This document shows, one piece after another, positions 15,289-29,323 of a stretch of DNA of 64,000 nucleotides. Position numbers and translations under genes: made by a program. How positions within the stretch are numbered: the first letter of the stretch is position 1; each line of letters starts with the position of its first letter. Under the pieces are notes generated by a model that was not told the origin of the DNA, ran no database searches, and saw only the letters and a program-made list of their open reading frames with translations. Source of the DNA: Pneumocystis sp. 'macacae' (lineage: Eukaryota; Ascomycota; Pneumocystomycetes; Pneumocystales; Pneumocystaceae); the NCBI GenBank assembly GCA_018127085.1, contig CM030725.1:124001-188000 (forward strand). The letters are read 5' to 3'.

Positions 15289-15538
15289 AATATTCAGAGG
15301 ACTCAAGCGTAATTTCGATAAATGAAGAGAATGAATTTATAAACGTTGAAGTGCCGAACAAATTAATTTACAAAAAAAAAAAAAACAAAAAACATGATTA
15401 TACATGTCTGTAAATGATATTTGTTAAACTGATATTTTTCTGAGGAAAATATCAAGTCTTATCATTTTAAAAAAATTTCATTTCCATTCGTAAATAGTTT
15501 TGCAATGTAACAATAGAAAAACGTAATAACTTAACATT

Positions 15539-18500
15539 TTACCATACCCGAAGAGGTTTTAAAATTGAATAATGAATACGCTCTAATTCTTTAAAATGAC
15601 TTATTTCAATATTTTGAAGTAAAATGCTATTTTGCTGAATACTACTCAATCCATATGAAGGAATTTGGACTGTACAATGAATCAATGGAGTTTTCTAAGA
15701 TGTTTCTAGAATAAGAAGGATAATGATATATAACTTACAGTAGAATTATGAAAAAATTTGCGTAAAGCAAGATTATGACATGAAACCAAAGAATCTCGTT
15801 TGGCACATAAAGAAACATATTCTTCTTGCTGCTTTAGATGCTTATAACGAGGAGTATTTATTTCTGGTATCCATCCACTTTGTTTTTTAGCAGACAATTT
15901 AATAACACTAGTCTTGGACAAAAATGCTCTAAAAGACTTCCAATATTAATTGATATAAAACAAGAAAAATTTAATAATACTTTAAGTAGCACTCTAACTT
16001 CAGCTGCTCTTTTTCTTTTTATTAGAAGCCCATCATTTAATTTAACCAATGGTTCTGATAACCATGAGCTATCAAAAATTATTTTATGATTAGATATAAG
16101 TTTAATTTCCTCTGTCAAATATACAATGGAGTTGTTTAAAAACTCAATCTTAAAACATAAGCCTATTATTTCAAATAAAAAAAAAATCAATACTTCATTA
16201 GAAAACTCTTGTACTTTATTTTGAATTAATTGATTATTAATTGAATAATTTTTTTCAAAGTTAACTCCAGAAGAATTTTTAGTATTTTCCAATCTGTTTA
16301 TAGTTTTTTCCATAGATTTGATCTTTATATTAAGACTTTCTATAGTTTCTTCGTACTGTTTTTCCTTTAATAATGAATCATTTAAACGTGTTTCGAGTAT
16401 TTTTTTAGTTTCTGAATATTGTTTTATATCTGCATTTTTTTTATTTAAAAGTTGAGCTTTTATATTAATTTCTTCTATTATTTTATCCTTTTTTTTTTAT
16501 TTAAAAAAAAGTTAAAAAACATATTTTTACCTTAAATCGTATATCAATAATATACTGATTAATCTTATCTTGAGAATCCTTAAGTCTCATCTCTAGTTCA
16601 TTCTTTCTTTGCGATATTAATTTAATTTCATCAGAATATAATTTCCAAGGTGAAATAATTTGAGGTACTAGTAAATTAAAATATATGCATAAATTAAAAT
16701 TATCTTACTTTGAAATAAATTTGACGGTTCTTTAATATCTTTTTCTAATTTTAGCAAAATAAGAGTTAAAGAAGTAACTTTTTCTGAAATATTATCAAGA
16801 TTTAATCTTGACTCTATATCTTCAAAAAACACTTCAGTAGTTTCATGGTATTTATTCAATATATCATTCAAATATATTAGATTCTATAATAAAACTTATA
16901 TATAATTAATATCTATAAATATTTACCTTTTTCATTGTATCATCTATAAAATTTGTCATAGCTTTAACATTAAAAAACTCAAAAATAAAAGACTCATTTA
17001 TCGATAATGATTTTTTCTTTAATGAGTCCACCATTTCAAAAAAATTACTATACAAATAAATAAAATAAAATAAAATAATAAACTTACTTTAGTATAACTT
17101 TGTTTTTCTGGATTTGATATGTAATTGTTTCAAATTGCTTCACTAATTTTATAATATCTATATCTTTTTCTCTTAGAATTTGTTTTATAAAATCAATCTG
17201 AAGTATATTTTCAAATATCGACTCTTGTTTTAAAAAATTTTCAATATAGTTAAGAGAAAAAGATAACTCAATTTCAAATTTCGACATGAGTTCACCATTA
17301 AAAGGCTTTATATATACATCAGACAAATTACTAAATAATAAAACAGATCTATATATTCATCATTAAATATATTACTAATATATATTATCTCACTCTTCTA
17401 TAGCCCCAAGAACTTTTTTTTCAGAATAACTATTTTTTTTTAGATCACTTATTTCTATATCTAACGTATTTTCCAAAACATCTAGTTTAGAAAATGCTGA
17501 AGAAATTGCTTCAAAATCTGACAAAGTACAAGAGCCCATAAAATGAGTAAAATTACTAGCAGTTGCATGTAAACATATAAGCTTCCTATTTATTTCTATT
17601 TTTTCTAATAAAGAATTAATTTCCAGTGCATTGTTTTTAATAGCCATATTATATGATATTTTTTCATTAATAATATCATATAAAAGGATAGATTTCATTG
17701 CAATTCTTTTACATTTAAAATAAATCATAATAGAACTATTTTCTGCAGAACATGACTCAGGAAAAAAGAGCTATGGATCACTTAATAAATTGTAAGTAAA
17801 AGTGAAATATTTACTTTCATAATTTTAAGTTTTTCTAATGCATCTAAGCCTTTAAGTTTTTCAAGCTCATTTTCTATCTTTTCAGATTGAGATTTAATAG
17901 ATGAAGATTTTAGTTTTAAATTCAAACTCATAATTTCCTTAGTTCGAATATTTAGTTCAGTAGTTTCTATCTTTGTATTTTGATTCTCAAGTTTCAAACA
18001 TTCAATCTCACTAATTTATAAGCTTCATTTAGATTAAAAAACAAAAAATACCTTTTCAACTTCCCTACAAGTTCCCTAAATCTAATAATAATTGATTCAT
18101 ATTCGGAATTAGTTTTCGTTAACTGATCCAATTTGCACATATTTTCATGTATAATAAAATCCTTATATTCTAATTCTTCCCTCATTTGTTTCTCATTTTC
18201 TAAATGATTCACCTCTAACTCATCATTAAGTTCTTTTAAAGATTCTAAATCTTGAATAGTTATATTCATTTGATCTATTTTTTCTTTTAAAGATATATTT
18301 TTTTCAGTTAATTCTTCTAACATTTCTTCTGCAGCAGAACTAATATCCGCTTGTTGTTTAAGATCATCAACTAAGTCTTCTGTTTCTTTAAGTTTTTCTT
18401 TTATAATTTCATATTGTACTAAAAGAAATTAATAAATAAAAATTAAACACATATATTACTTTTATATTTCTTAAGACCCTCAATTTCTAATTCATAATGT

Positions 18501-19835
18501 TTTATTTTATTTTTAAATTCTACCTCTTGAGTATTTGTAATAGTATGTAATCTTAAATATTAAAAAAAAAAAAATAATTATTTATACTTACTTAATAAGA
18601 GCTTCCTTTAGTAGACTATTGTGTTCTTTAAGAGATATTTCATCTTCATCCTGTTTTTCATCCAAAATATTTTTGGAATCTTCAGATATAGTATTTTCCA
18701 TTTCCTTTTCAAAAGAATTTAATTTAAAATTCAAAAATTCAACTTTTTCCTCTGCCATTTCTTTATCAATAGTAGTAGTCTCTAATAATTCGGATACTTC
18801 AATAAGTTTCATTTCTAACTCTCCTTTCTCATTTTCTATATTTCTTAATAAAGATTTTAAATTTCGTATTTCATCCTGCATAGACATGACTTTTGCTGCA
18901 AATATTATTTATAAAAGATTATTATTTCTTATAAAACATACTTTGAAGCTTATTTTTAGTCTTTTCTATAAATTGTTTTTCCTGTAATTGATCTTCCAAC
19001 TGTTTTATCCTATTTTTATCTTCTGCTCTTTTCGTATCAAGAATTTTGAGCTTCCTTTTCAACTCTTCTACAGAATTAGATCCATTTTCCTAAAAATAAA
19101 TTAATTTTTATATATAAAATTGACAAATTTATACTTCAAACTTTGCTAGATAAAATTGCGCAGATGCCTTCTCATCTTCCAAAGAATCTAATATAATTCT
19201 TTCTTTGTTTTTCTTCTGTATGTCAGTCACATCTCTTACATTTCCTTTGATTTTTCCCAAATTCCTATCCCAATCTCCGTCCTTAGTGGGTGATCCACGT
19301 ATAGGTGTTACAGTTTGTGATATATATGCTGATGTTTCACTAAAACTATCTGGAGTTCTAAGATTCCTAGACATAATAGGAATTTCAAATGATGGTTTAG
19401 TATTCAAGACTTTTCGTTGTATCTTTGGAGACTGAACACAGGGTATTCGAGAAACTGTTTCTATCCCTCGAGGTGATTGGAAAACGCCTACTTTCTGCGG
19501 TGATAACGACGCGTTACTTTTTATTTCGCATATTTCATCTCTCTTCGTATATTTAACTCTACTAATATCCAAAAACAAAGAATTTTTACACTATCAATAT
19601 ATAATTCCTGTTCATCTCCTTGAACAACTAATTTTACTGCAGAATGTCGAACAAACACACCGTAGTTTTTTTCGCACTCAAAATATCGCTCCCCTTGAAC
19701 TGAACCATCATTCTTTCCTATTGGTGTATCTAACTCTACTCCAACCCAAAGACCTGATGAAAAATGGGTTAAACCCACAAATCTAACAGTTCCTTGCACT
19801 TCTCCAACATAAACTCGATCATTGACAGAAACCAT
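15539..19835 (-). CDS. NIP100: Dynactin large subunit p150-Glued (CAP-Gly, long coiled coil)
   Basis: Large dynactin subunit, which links cytoplasmic dynein to microtubules. The N-terminus ([20 protein letters not shown]) is a CAP-Gly domain with [20 protein letters not shown] and the block [15 protein letters not shown] that binds the tubulin C-terminal EEY/F tail. A Ser/Pro-rich basic linker follows ([18 protein letters not shown]), then very long Glu/Lys/Leu-rich coiled coil broken by about a dozen small introns. The C-terminal part ([15 protein letters not shown]) continues past an intron into [20 protein letters not shown] and ends LKPLRVW at 15539. The S. pombe counterpart is Ssm4. Exon joins in the coiled coil cannot be checked by conserved motifs, so internal boundaries are approximate. 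It is divergent from VID27 with 377 nt between start codons. Confidence 0.87.
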
Positions 19836-20212
19836 AATGATAAAAGACGTATAAACGTTCTTCTTTCCTTCAAAAACGCTATTTAAAGCTTATATTTTAC
19901 ATATGTTTTTTCATAGTATTAATACGACAATCTACGTGTTGCCATGACAAATTGCTTATAAATCAAGTAGTTCATTTAGTTTTATCAAATTCCTAAATTT
20001 ATAACGTAAAATCATACGAAAATATATAAATGTAACTTTAAAAATTCAATTTTTGCATATAATTATACATTTATATATATCAAATATTTATTAATATCAC
20101 GTGAATGTAATACCTAATAATACGGTGCTACACGATCGTAGTGAAAAAAAAGACAAATTATGACAAGATAGTTTTTAGATGAATTAAAACAGAATTTTCT
20201 AATATTCTTAAC
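19836..20212. promoter_or_regulatory. Shared divergent upstream region of dynactin p150 and VID27
   Basis: 377 nt between two divergent start codons. It is AT-rich with TATA-like stretches (tatatatatc near 20074) and the palindromic hexamer cacgtg at 20099-20104, an E-box type site used by bHLH factors in fungi. Regulatory function is inferred from position only. Confidence 0.4.
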
Positions 20213-23154
20213 ATGTTCATGCTTAAAAACATTCTAGGGAAAATTTGGGGTATTTTTTCTGTTTTTTTCTACTTGAATTTGACCAAAACTAGGTAATCCG
20301 GATAATTTAAATATTGCACATATTCCAATTGGACAACTTTATCTTGTACGCCCATCTTCTCCAAAAGGCTATAGTGAATGCATGTAAGTGGTGACTCAGT
20401 CCTAATAATAAAATCTTGATAGTTTTTTCAAAGATATAAAGATGCAGCTGCAAGTATTAAACGAACATTAACAGAGTTTCATTACCAATTGGTGGTACAA
20501 AGAGCATATGAAGAAGGAGAAGAGCAAATATTGAATGAAGATGAGCATCAGGATGGTATTATGTGTTTATGTATTGGATAATTATTGATGATATAGAATT
20601 TATTGATGAAAAAAGTTTTTTGATGGATGAATCCCTTGAGTTCCGCTCTTTTATACGAGAGGATTGTGTTGTTTATGCGTGGAGAGATCTTTCAGGGGTT
20701 AGTTTTATCTTTTTATATGACCTGTATTTTATATTGGAAGGATGAATATGATCTATATGAATTTGTTTGTGATTCAAGTATACAAAAAAATACAATACGT
20801 ACTTTTGAAGAAGTAGCAGCTCGGTGCATATTTGAGCGGAAATATAGGAAGTCTCATGAGGAAGCAACAGATTTGGATTTGAGTAAATTTCTGTAAGTTA
20901 TTACTATGAAATTAAATTTTAACATATTAAAGAATGTCTATATCTACATTTTCATCTTTTCAAAATCCATCGCTGATTCAAAGTCCTTTAATTTCAGCCA
21001 GTTCTAAAACCAAACGTGAAATGGATGATTCTGTTCTAAAGACAAAAGAAACAGAAACAAATCAAGCCAAAATTATTGTACAAGTTAATGCTGAGCTACA
21101 TTTATTTGATCCAGCAGATAATATTTTTGTACTTCAGGACAGCAATGTAACTGCAATTGTTTCTGAAATAGGTTTATGGGAATGTAATAGAAAATTATTT
21201 TTAATATTTACTTTCTAAGAATTATAGATTGGCTCGAGATAAAGGGCAATGAAAGAACATGGCTTGGTCAACCTATTTGTCCAGATATAAATCCAGTATT
21301 TAATTACGTGCGTGATGTGGCTTAGAAATAGATATACTAATTTCTATAGGAACATCTCTCGTTTATTTGGTTTAAACTAGATTTATATTTTTAACAGGTT
21401 TGCTTACGGTTTTAGGAATTATTGTGATGATAGATCACAAATATATTCATGGTTGCTTCGTTTTATTAATATTGAGATGGAAGAAAAATTTCAAGAAGGA
21501 TTTATGATAGCCTTATGGGAAATGTTGAATCAACAAAAATGGATTAAAATGAAAGATGATGAAAAAGAATATATTATTGATACTTTTCATCAAGATGTTG
21601 AGATGGAAAATGTCAATGATGATGATCCTGAAGAAAATGATCAAGATGTAAATAATAACTGTTAGTGATTTATTTTTTTTTTACAACATACTTGATTAGA
21701 GCTAATTTTTCACAGATAATGATATTTCTCAAGATTTTAGAGAAAATAGTTATGCAAAATTTGGTAATAAAGACAAGTGTTCTGATGCAGAATCAAGTAA
21801 TGAAGATGAACATTCATATTCAGAATTAAACGATAAAGGCGAAAATAGTCAATTAGCTGTAGGATATAAACATGATAGATCCTTTGTTGTCCGTGGTGAT
21901 AAAATAGGAGTTTTTCGTCATGTAAATGATGATCAATTAGAATTTGTTGCCACTATTAATAAAGTTCAAACACCAAAAGGAAAATCATTTCAGCCATCTA
22001 AGGTATATTTTACAAAAATTAGAGTATTATAATTCATCATTTTACAGATCATGCTTCATAATGAAGATTCTGAAATAATATTACAAAATCCTGATCAACC
22101 TCACAACTTATATCAAATGGATCTTGAGTATGGAAAAGTTGTTGATGAATGGAAAATAAGTGATGATATTTCAATATTAAATTTTACACCAAAAACTAAG
22201 TTTTCCCAAATGACTGCAGAAAAAACGCTTATAGGCATTTCACATAATTCGCTTTTTAGAATTGATTCTAGATTGCCTAAAGATAAAATTGTTATGGATG
22301 AATATAAGCAATACACTACTAAAAATGATTTTAGTGTAGTAGCTACTACTGAAAAAGGTTATATAGCAGTTGCTTCTAATAAAGGGGATATAAGGTTGTT
22401 TGATAGAGTCGGTATTAATGCTAAAGTAGTTACTTCTTAAACTATTTATTAATCTAATCTTTAAAGACAGCTTTACCTGCACTTGGAGAACCTATAATTG
22501 GAATTGACGTTTCTGCAGATGGAAGATGGATTTTGGCTACATGCACAACATATCTTCTGCTTATCGATTCAACAATAAATGAAGGGAAAAATCAAGGAAA
22601 ACTTGGTTTTGAAAAAAGTTTTGGAAAAGATACTAAACCAAAACCAAAAAGATTACAACTCAAGTAGTTTTCTTTATTGTTATAATATCTTATAATAATA
22701 AAATATAGCCCAGTACATGTCGCGATGATGCATGGGAAAATCAGTTTTACTCCTGCTAAATTTAATACGGGAAAAGATATTGAAGAAAAAACAATTGTTA
22801 CGAGTAGTGGTCCATATGTGATATCATGGGAACTTTCGAGAGTAATAAAGGGCGAAACATATAAATATAAAATAAGACAATATCCAGATGAAGTATGTTT
22901 TTATTATTAATTTTTTTGATATTAATGTTTTGAAAGGTTAAAGCAAATAATTTTAAATTTGGAACAGATAAAAATGTGATTGTTGCTCTTCCACATGATG
23001 GTAATTTATATTTACTGCATTTATATAAAATCTAATTATTGCAGTATCTATGATAAATAAATCAGCCTTTAGAAAACCAACCAGAGAATCTCTTTTGCGA
23101 ACACCTACAAGAAATTTGCGTTCTCGTTCTAATATTGTTAACTCTCCATATTAA
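20213..23154 (+). CDS. VID27: Vid27-family protein
   Basis: A conserved fungal and plant cytoplasmic protein associated with vacuole import and degradation of fructose-1,6-bisphosphatase in yeast; its molecular role is poorly known. The N-terminus is MFMLKNILGKIWG, spliced to NPDNLNIAHIPIGQLYLVRP. Later blocks match the family: EFHYQLVVQRAYEEGEEQ, YDLYEFVCDSSIQKNTIRTF, and an acidic middle (MENVNDDDPEENDQD). The C-terminal Vid27 propeller contains HDRSFVVRGDKIGVFRH, NLYQMDLEYGKVVDEW, GYIAVASNKGDIRLFDR and IGIDVSADGRWILATC. It ends RSRSNIVNSPY. At least nine introns are implied. A second in-frame ATG at 20219 is an alternative start. The propeller exon joins are supported by conserved sequence on both sides. 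Confidence 0.93.
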
Positions 23155-24053
23155 CTTAAGTTTTTCAACTATCTTATGTATTATATTTATATTAGAATTT
23201 TTAACTTGTACATCTAATCTTTGATTATCAATTTTTTTATTTTTATTAAATTTTCATTAAAATTCAATAAAAAATAAAATTTGAATTATATACATTGTTT
23301 AATGTTTAAATTAGATTTTTTAAATTCATATTAAAATATATTTAGAAATCTATAGTTTTAAAAAGTATTCATTAGAAAAAATGAAGATATTTAATTATCA
23401 ATACAAAAATACAAAAAATAACTATTTTTGTATATTTTTTTAAATTTTATATAAAACAATTATTTATTATATTATATATGTTTTTTGTTATAGAAGATCA
23501 AATTTCGATTAAAATTTGCCTAAGAACAAAAATAATTTTCTATCTTTAAATATATTGATATATTATAATTATTTTATATTTTTTAAATAGATAATTTTTA
23601 ATATTTCTAAACTTTTTATCTAGTTAATTTTCTTAAATCAATAGAGAAATAAATATAAATAACTTATATTTTCATTTAATTAATATTTTGATAAAATATT
23701 AAATTATAAAAAATTTTATCAAATATTTATAATTAAGATAAATTTAATTTTTTATAATTAAAATACTTAGTATTATTAAATACTAAAATACTGATGAAAC
23801 AGAATAACAGTCATTCAAAATTCATAAAGATAATTCTATAAATTAAAATATATATTTAATATATATTTTAAAACACCGAGATCGGTTATATATCAAATTA
23901 ACTTTCTTTAAGATCATTTTCTATAGATAACGATTAAATAACATATCTTTAAAGAAAAATACAGGAAAATACTTGTAAACTAAGTTAAAATATATATTTT
24001 TTTTAATATAAATTCAATATTTATAGAAATTTCCTTCTTTTTGGAATTTCAAT
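23155..24053. other. Extremely AT-rich intergenic region, VID27 to JJJ1
   Basis: About 0.9 kb of very low GC (the line 23401-23460 has 5 G or C of 60 by hand count). No gene, RNA box or repeat recognised beyond simple A/T runs. It contains the JJJ1 promoter. Confidence 0.6.
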
Positions 24054-25840
24054 ATGTTAAATTGTCATTATGATGTTCTTGGGATTAATCAAAGCGCTTC
24101 CCTTAATGATATTAAAAAAGCATACAAGTAAGAAGTGTACTGCAGCATATTGCAGTGGCAGTTATTTAGTTAACTGTTTTTTTAACTCAAACATTAATAA
24201 TATTTTATTAGACGTCTTGCTTTGATCTTTCATCCAGATAAAAATAACAGTAGTAAAGAAGTTTTTATACATTAAAACAATACGGACATGTATTAATGTT
24301 CATAGTCAACTGAAAAATTCGCACAGATTCAAGCAGCATATGAAGTTTTGTCAGATGAAGCAGAAAGAAGGTGGTATGATACTCATCGCGAACAAATTCT
24401 TTTTAAAAATCATGGATTGTCATCCAAAGAAGAGAGCATATCTATAACAAAAACAGAGGTTTGCATTTCTTTTTAATTAATTTTAATTAAAAATCAAGGA
24501 TTTGATGAGTTTTTTTGATCCAGCAATTTCAAAAAAAATGGATGACTCTAGCAAAGTATAAAATTAGCTAACAGTAGTATTATGTTTCTAAAAGATTTCA
24601 GGGATTTTATACAAGAATTAGAAATTTGTTTGAAAAACTCGCATTTGAAGAATTAGTGTTTGCAAAACAACAGGGAATAAATATAAAAAGAAAACCATCT
24701 TTTGGAAATAGTAAATCGCCATACGATCCCGTTGTAAAAGAGTTTTACTCAGAGTGGTCATGTTTTTCTACCGAAAAAACTTTTTCATGGGTTAATCAAT
24801 ATAAATATGATAATTTTGAAAGAAAAACAAAACGCATCATAGAAAAAGAAAACAATAGACTTAGAAAGTCAGCAATAAAAGATTTTAATGATGCTGTGAA
24901 AGTATTTTAAGATTAAATATTCTATTTAAAATATTAATTTATTTTAGTCTTTGGTTAGTTTTATAAAAAAAAGAGATGTAAGAGTTAAATTTGAAAAAAT
25001 TTCAGAAAAAGATCGACAAGCATCTCTTCTTGCTTCATCTAAGGCTCAGGCTGAAAAAGATAGAGCAATGTTTCAAGCAAGTCTTGGCGTTTATGATGAA
25101 CAAGAATGGACAAAAGTTGAAACTAAAATGGACGATGAATATAAAGAAGAAAGTGAAGATGAAGAAATATTTGAATGTGTTGCATGTAAAAAAATTTTCA
25201 AAAGTGAAAAGTATACAATTTTATGTATTAAATTTTAATTTACAAATTTAGACAATTCATGGTACATGAAAAAAGTAAAAAACATATTAAATCTGTAAAT
25301 ATTCTAAGAAAAATTTTTAAACAAGAATTTTTAAAATTAGGAATCGATTATCCATACGAAGAGTTAGAATTATCTGATAGCACTGAAGAATATTTTACAG
25401 GAGAAGATATCGAAGAATATCAAGAACAAAGTTTAAATATTCTAGAAAAAGAAAAATCTATCCAAGATGACTGTGTTCTTATTGGAAATCTTTCGTCTTT
25501 TTCGAAACATCTAGACAAAAAACCGGATTTACTTAATACTAGACCTGATTTAAAAAATTCAGATTCAACACAAACACAAAATTTTGAGAATAATTTAAAA
25601 AATTGTGTAGATTCATTGTCAAATAATTTAGATAAATGTTCACTTGACAATAAAAATAAGAACGATACCAGTGTTAAAATCAAATATTTTAAAAGTTTAA
25701 AAAGGAAAAAAGAAAAAAAAAATAAAGACAAATCTTAACAATGATATTTCATGTATCTTTTGTCTTGAAAAATTTCAAGTAGAAACAAATTATTCAATCA
25801 TTTTAGGTGCTCTAATCATGCCCTACTGATATTTAAGTAA
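24054..25840 (+). CDS. JJJ1: J-protein Jjj1/DNAJC21-like, 3' end apparently frameshifted twice
   Basis: A type III J-protein that works with Hsp70 (Ssa) and Rei1 in late 60S ribosome biogenesis. The J domain starts MLNCHYDVLGINQSASLND and has the catalytic HPD in LIFHPDKNNSS. The Jjj1 block FYSEWSCFSTEKTFSWV follows, then a charged region and a C2H2 finger CVACKKIFKSEKQFMVHEKS. The open frame stops at 25738 inside a Lys-rich tail. Just beyond it the second C2H2 finger expected in Jjj1 is present but split between frames: DISCIFCLEKF in one frame (CxxC at 25752-25763), then SSRNKLFNH and SNHALLIFK in the frame of the upstream open frame, ending at 25840. One extra base near the A10 run at 25713-25722 and one missing base near aaaaattt (25768-25775) would explain this. 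I annotate the gene to 25840 and flag the break; a shorter real protein ending at 25738 is possible. Confidence 0.85.
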
Positions 25841-25981
25841 AATAGTAAATAGTACATAAATAACAATTACAAAATATAAATTTCAAATTTTTAAATAGAA
25901 TAGTATTTATATCATGATTTTTAAATGTATTTAGAATAAACAAAATGTAATGAATGTTATTATATAAACTATCAAACTATG

Positions 25982-27576
25982 CTATCTAAGCCCTGATTTA
26001 GTTGTTTTAATTATAGCTACTATAGGCACTTCAATCCCTTTATTATCAGGTGCACCTAATCCATTCCCTGCAACCCATCCTAATTTTTCCAGCATTATTC
26101 TTCCTCTATTATTTTTATCTATTTCAGGCACATTTTTGGCAACAATATCTCCATCATGATATTTATTTCCATTTTTATTAGAACTTTTGCTAATATTATT
26201 TTTCGATTTATTAAAATCTTTTCTTTGGAATACTTTTCGATTATATTGATTATGATTAAGACCTTGTAAGATCCTATTAACATGTTGTTTAGAATAGTTA
26301 TCATGAATTTTAGTAGTTTTATATAAAATAATGTGTCGAGATCTTCCAGCTCCAGAAGATTTTGAATTAATACCATACGCATTTGCTAACATATGAACTA
26401 TTTTTGCATCAGAAATATAAAATTATTATTTTAAAAATACTCCATCTACGAGCTTGAGAATCCATATAGATAAGATTAAGTCTATAAAATTGTTAATAAA
26501 TCAAAAAATTGTTTAGTTAGTATACTCCATAAGATCAGGGTCAGATATAAATTGACATACTGTATTGTTAACTTTTAAAAGTAATTCTCTAAGAGTCCAT
26601 CTTGTATTAATATCTTTTCTATTTTCATTTTCTTCTACTTTAATACCATGTTCTAAATATTTCTTTTGATATATCCTTTGACGTCTTCTTGCAATATTTT
26701 TTTCTAAACCTTTTAGATTATCTAAAGCACAAAAAGAGTGACAATTTCCTTCTAACCATAATTAAATTTAAAAGTAATTCAATAATAAACATTTAAAAAC
26801 AACCTTCAAGGTTATAATTTTCTTTGAACCTTCTATTCATATAAGACAAAGATGCTTTAGAATCATTTTTCCACGCTCGACGACTTAATTTTGGAAAAAC
26901 GTTAAGTTCAGATTTAAATCGATTATAGATATTATGTTGCATTTTTTCATATATATCTTTATCACTTTCAATCGTTATACTCTTATTATCTAGAAACCAT
27001 GAATTCGAATCACATTCTTTTAAAAGATCATTATAATTTAATTTTTCATGATCAATTATGTTCTTTTCATAAGTATAAGTTAAAATAAAAAAAGAATATT
27101 ACCCAGACATAATCCAACTCTATACCATTATAGCATTTATAACGGTTTCTTATTTTGTCGAAATTCAATATTTTCGCTTCTAAAAGATTATCAAAGTTTT
27201 TAATAAAAACAGATCTTAAACTATACCATTTTCATTAAAATCGCATTTAAGTCTAATTTTTTTGGTATTTTTAGTGCCTTTCTCCGGATTAATTTTTTTA
27301 ATTAAAAATATATACTATAAAACCTAATGATTTATATTTAGTTTTAAACACACAATCTGCTATTTTCGATTCCTCAAACTTCTTTCCAATAAAAAGTATC
27401 TCTTCAGAAAAACTCCTTTTCTCAGAAACATCAGAAAAACTAGAAGACAATATATAATTCATATTTTCAGAGGTATCAGAAGACGATATAGATGAAGGCA
27501 AGTAACAATAACCCTCAAACTCACCCGATTTTATAGTTTTAGTGCTTTTATTCATCTTTTTTTTCATTCTCGGCAA
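25982..27576 (-). CDS. SQS1: R3H and G-patch protein Sqs1
   Basis: Sqs1 (Pfa1) is the G-patch activator of the DEAH helicase Prp43, acting in ribosome biogenesis and possibly splicing. The N-terminus ([20 protein letters not shown]) is followed by Ser-rich acidic sequence ([20 protein letters not shown]). The C-terminal exon holds the end of an R3H-like domain ([20 protein letters not shown]) and the G-patch ([19 protein letters not shown] with later [14 protein letters not shown]), ending SGLR. Between them lie several exons separated by short introns near 26394-26450, 26760-26800 and 27060-27110. It converges with JJJ1, about 140 nt away. The family is clear from the two end domains; middle exon boundaries are approximate. 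Confidence 0.85.
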
Positions 27577-29323
27577 ATTATATAAACATCTAACAGTTTT
27601 ATAGACTTAAAATCTAATATCTCAAACTTTTAAGTATCCAATAATATTTTTTCAAACTAGAACGTTTTAAAACCATTTCCCAAAGAAACTAGAGCTCAAT
27701 ATACGTTATCTGATAAGTATACAATATATCACGCTTTAAAACAGTAATTTTATAGCCTAAAATCGCAATAAAAAAACATGTTTTTAATAAAATGAATCCC
27801 GTTTTTTCTTAAACTAATATTTAAAAAAAATCAATAACCAAAAAAAAGATTCAGTACTTAAGTATATTTCAATAAAAACCTTAGTATCTCAAACACACCA
27901 AACACTTATATTAAAATATTTTTTTCTTTAAACTATATCTTTATATAATCGATAATTTGGATTTAAAAACATCTTTTATTAAAAATCTAAAAATATAATA
28001 TACATATATATAACAAATAACAACAAATAAAAATATCAATACATTTTTTCTAAAAAATATTATTTTTAATTAAAAACTATAAAATATAATTAGATAATAT
28101 GATATTAATGAAAAAGTTAAAAAAATACATAAAAACAAATATTACTATTTCTAATAAAAACAATTTGATTTAAGAATGCATCTATATATAATACATTGTC
28201 GAAATTAGTTTTTAGTTAAAGGTGATAATCATTTTTTAAAGAAATTATATTAGATGCGTAAAATTATTATTGTTACAATATATAAAATCTATATAAAAAG
28301 ATAGATAAAAAAACAAAACAAAATATAAATATCTAAAAATATATATATTCCATTTTGATTAAATAAAAATACAATATCTGATACATATAAGAGTCATTAA
28401 TTATATTAGATATGAAATACTTTTAAATAAAAAACTGGCGTCTAACTATAATTTTTCGATTTAAAATATTTGTTAATCTAAATACTTCTCATTCAAGTCC
28501 ACTGAAATGATTAGTAGGCATTTCTAATCAGTATATTTTTCATAATAAACCATGAATTATATTTAATTATAATTTTTATATTCTATATCTAAAACTTATT
28601 TTTTAAAACATATAAACAATTCCAAAAACAAACCAGTACATATCTATCCATCACATACAATGTAATATTTACTAAATATATCCTACAATAATCCAGGGAT
28701 TCTTCATTGAAAATGAATCTAAACTAAATCATTAAAAATATTACATCTAAAAAATAACGAACATATTGATACATATTTACATACTTGGCCTTTCTAAACA
28801 CAAACAGAATAGATGAAAGAAATAAAACACCAAAATATACAATATTGTTTATAAACCTGTCTTCTATCTGTTGACATTTCATTGATATTATACAATAAAA
28901 ACGAAACCTTATGATATTTAAAATAAAGAGATATTTTCAAAATATTCCAAAACATTTCACATTTTCCGAGTATTATCATTGTTTCATAAATGTATTAGAA
29001 CTTCAAGAACAAAACTGTTTTATTTTTCTAAAAAGATAAAATTTTTAAAATAACAAAAATTATTTCCAAATAAACTCGAACATAAGAGATACAGTCCAAT
29101 ATCCGAGAAAAATCCAAATAACAAAATTTAATACCATACAACTAATAAATTCGATTTAAACATCATCTCAAAAAATCTATATTTTGCAAATACTATCATC
29201 TATACAATATTTTGGGGGACCAGAGATCACTGCTATCGTCAGGTAACCTTTTTCAATTGGTTATTCGATAAAAATTAATAAAAAAAGAATTGATAAGCAA
29301 TATATGCATAATTAGCACATCTT
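27577..29323. other. AT-rich intergenic region, SQS1 to LDB gene
   Basis: About 1.75 kb, the longest gene-free stretch of the window. The only sizeable open frame (28794-28979) looks random. Nothing here resembles a tRNA or snRNA. Since the 3' end of the neighbouring LDB gene is uncertain, a terminal exon of that gene could extend into about 29200-29260. Confidence 0.55.

Noticed and set aside
18619..18987. Ser/Phe-rich plus-strand ORF in the dynactin gene
   Set aside because: It is the antisense of Glu/Lys/Leu-coded coiled coil and has no homology.
28794..28979. Small minus-strand ORF in the long intergenic gap
   Set aside because: Phe/Tyr/Ile-rich translation without a conserved motif, as expected from AT-rich random sequence.
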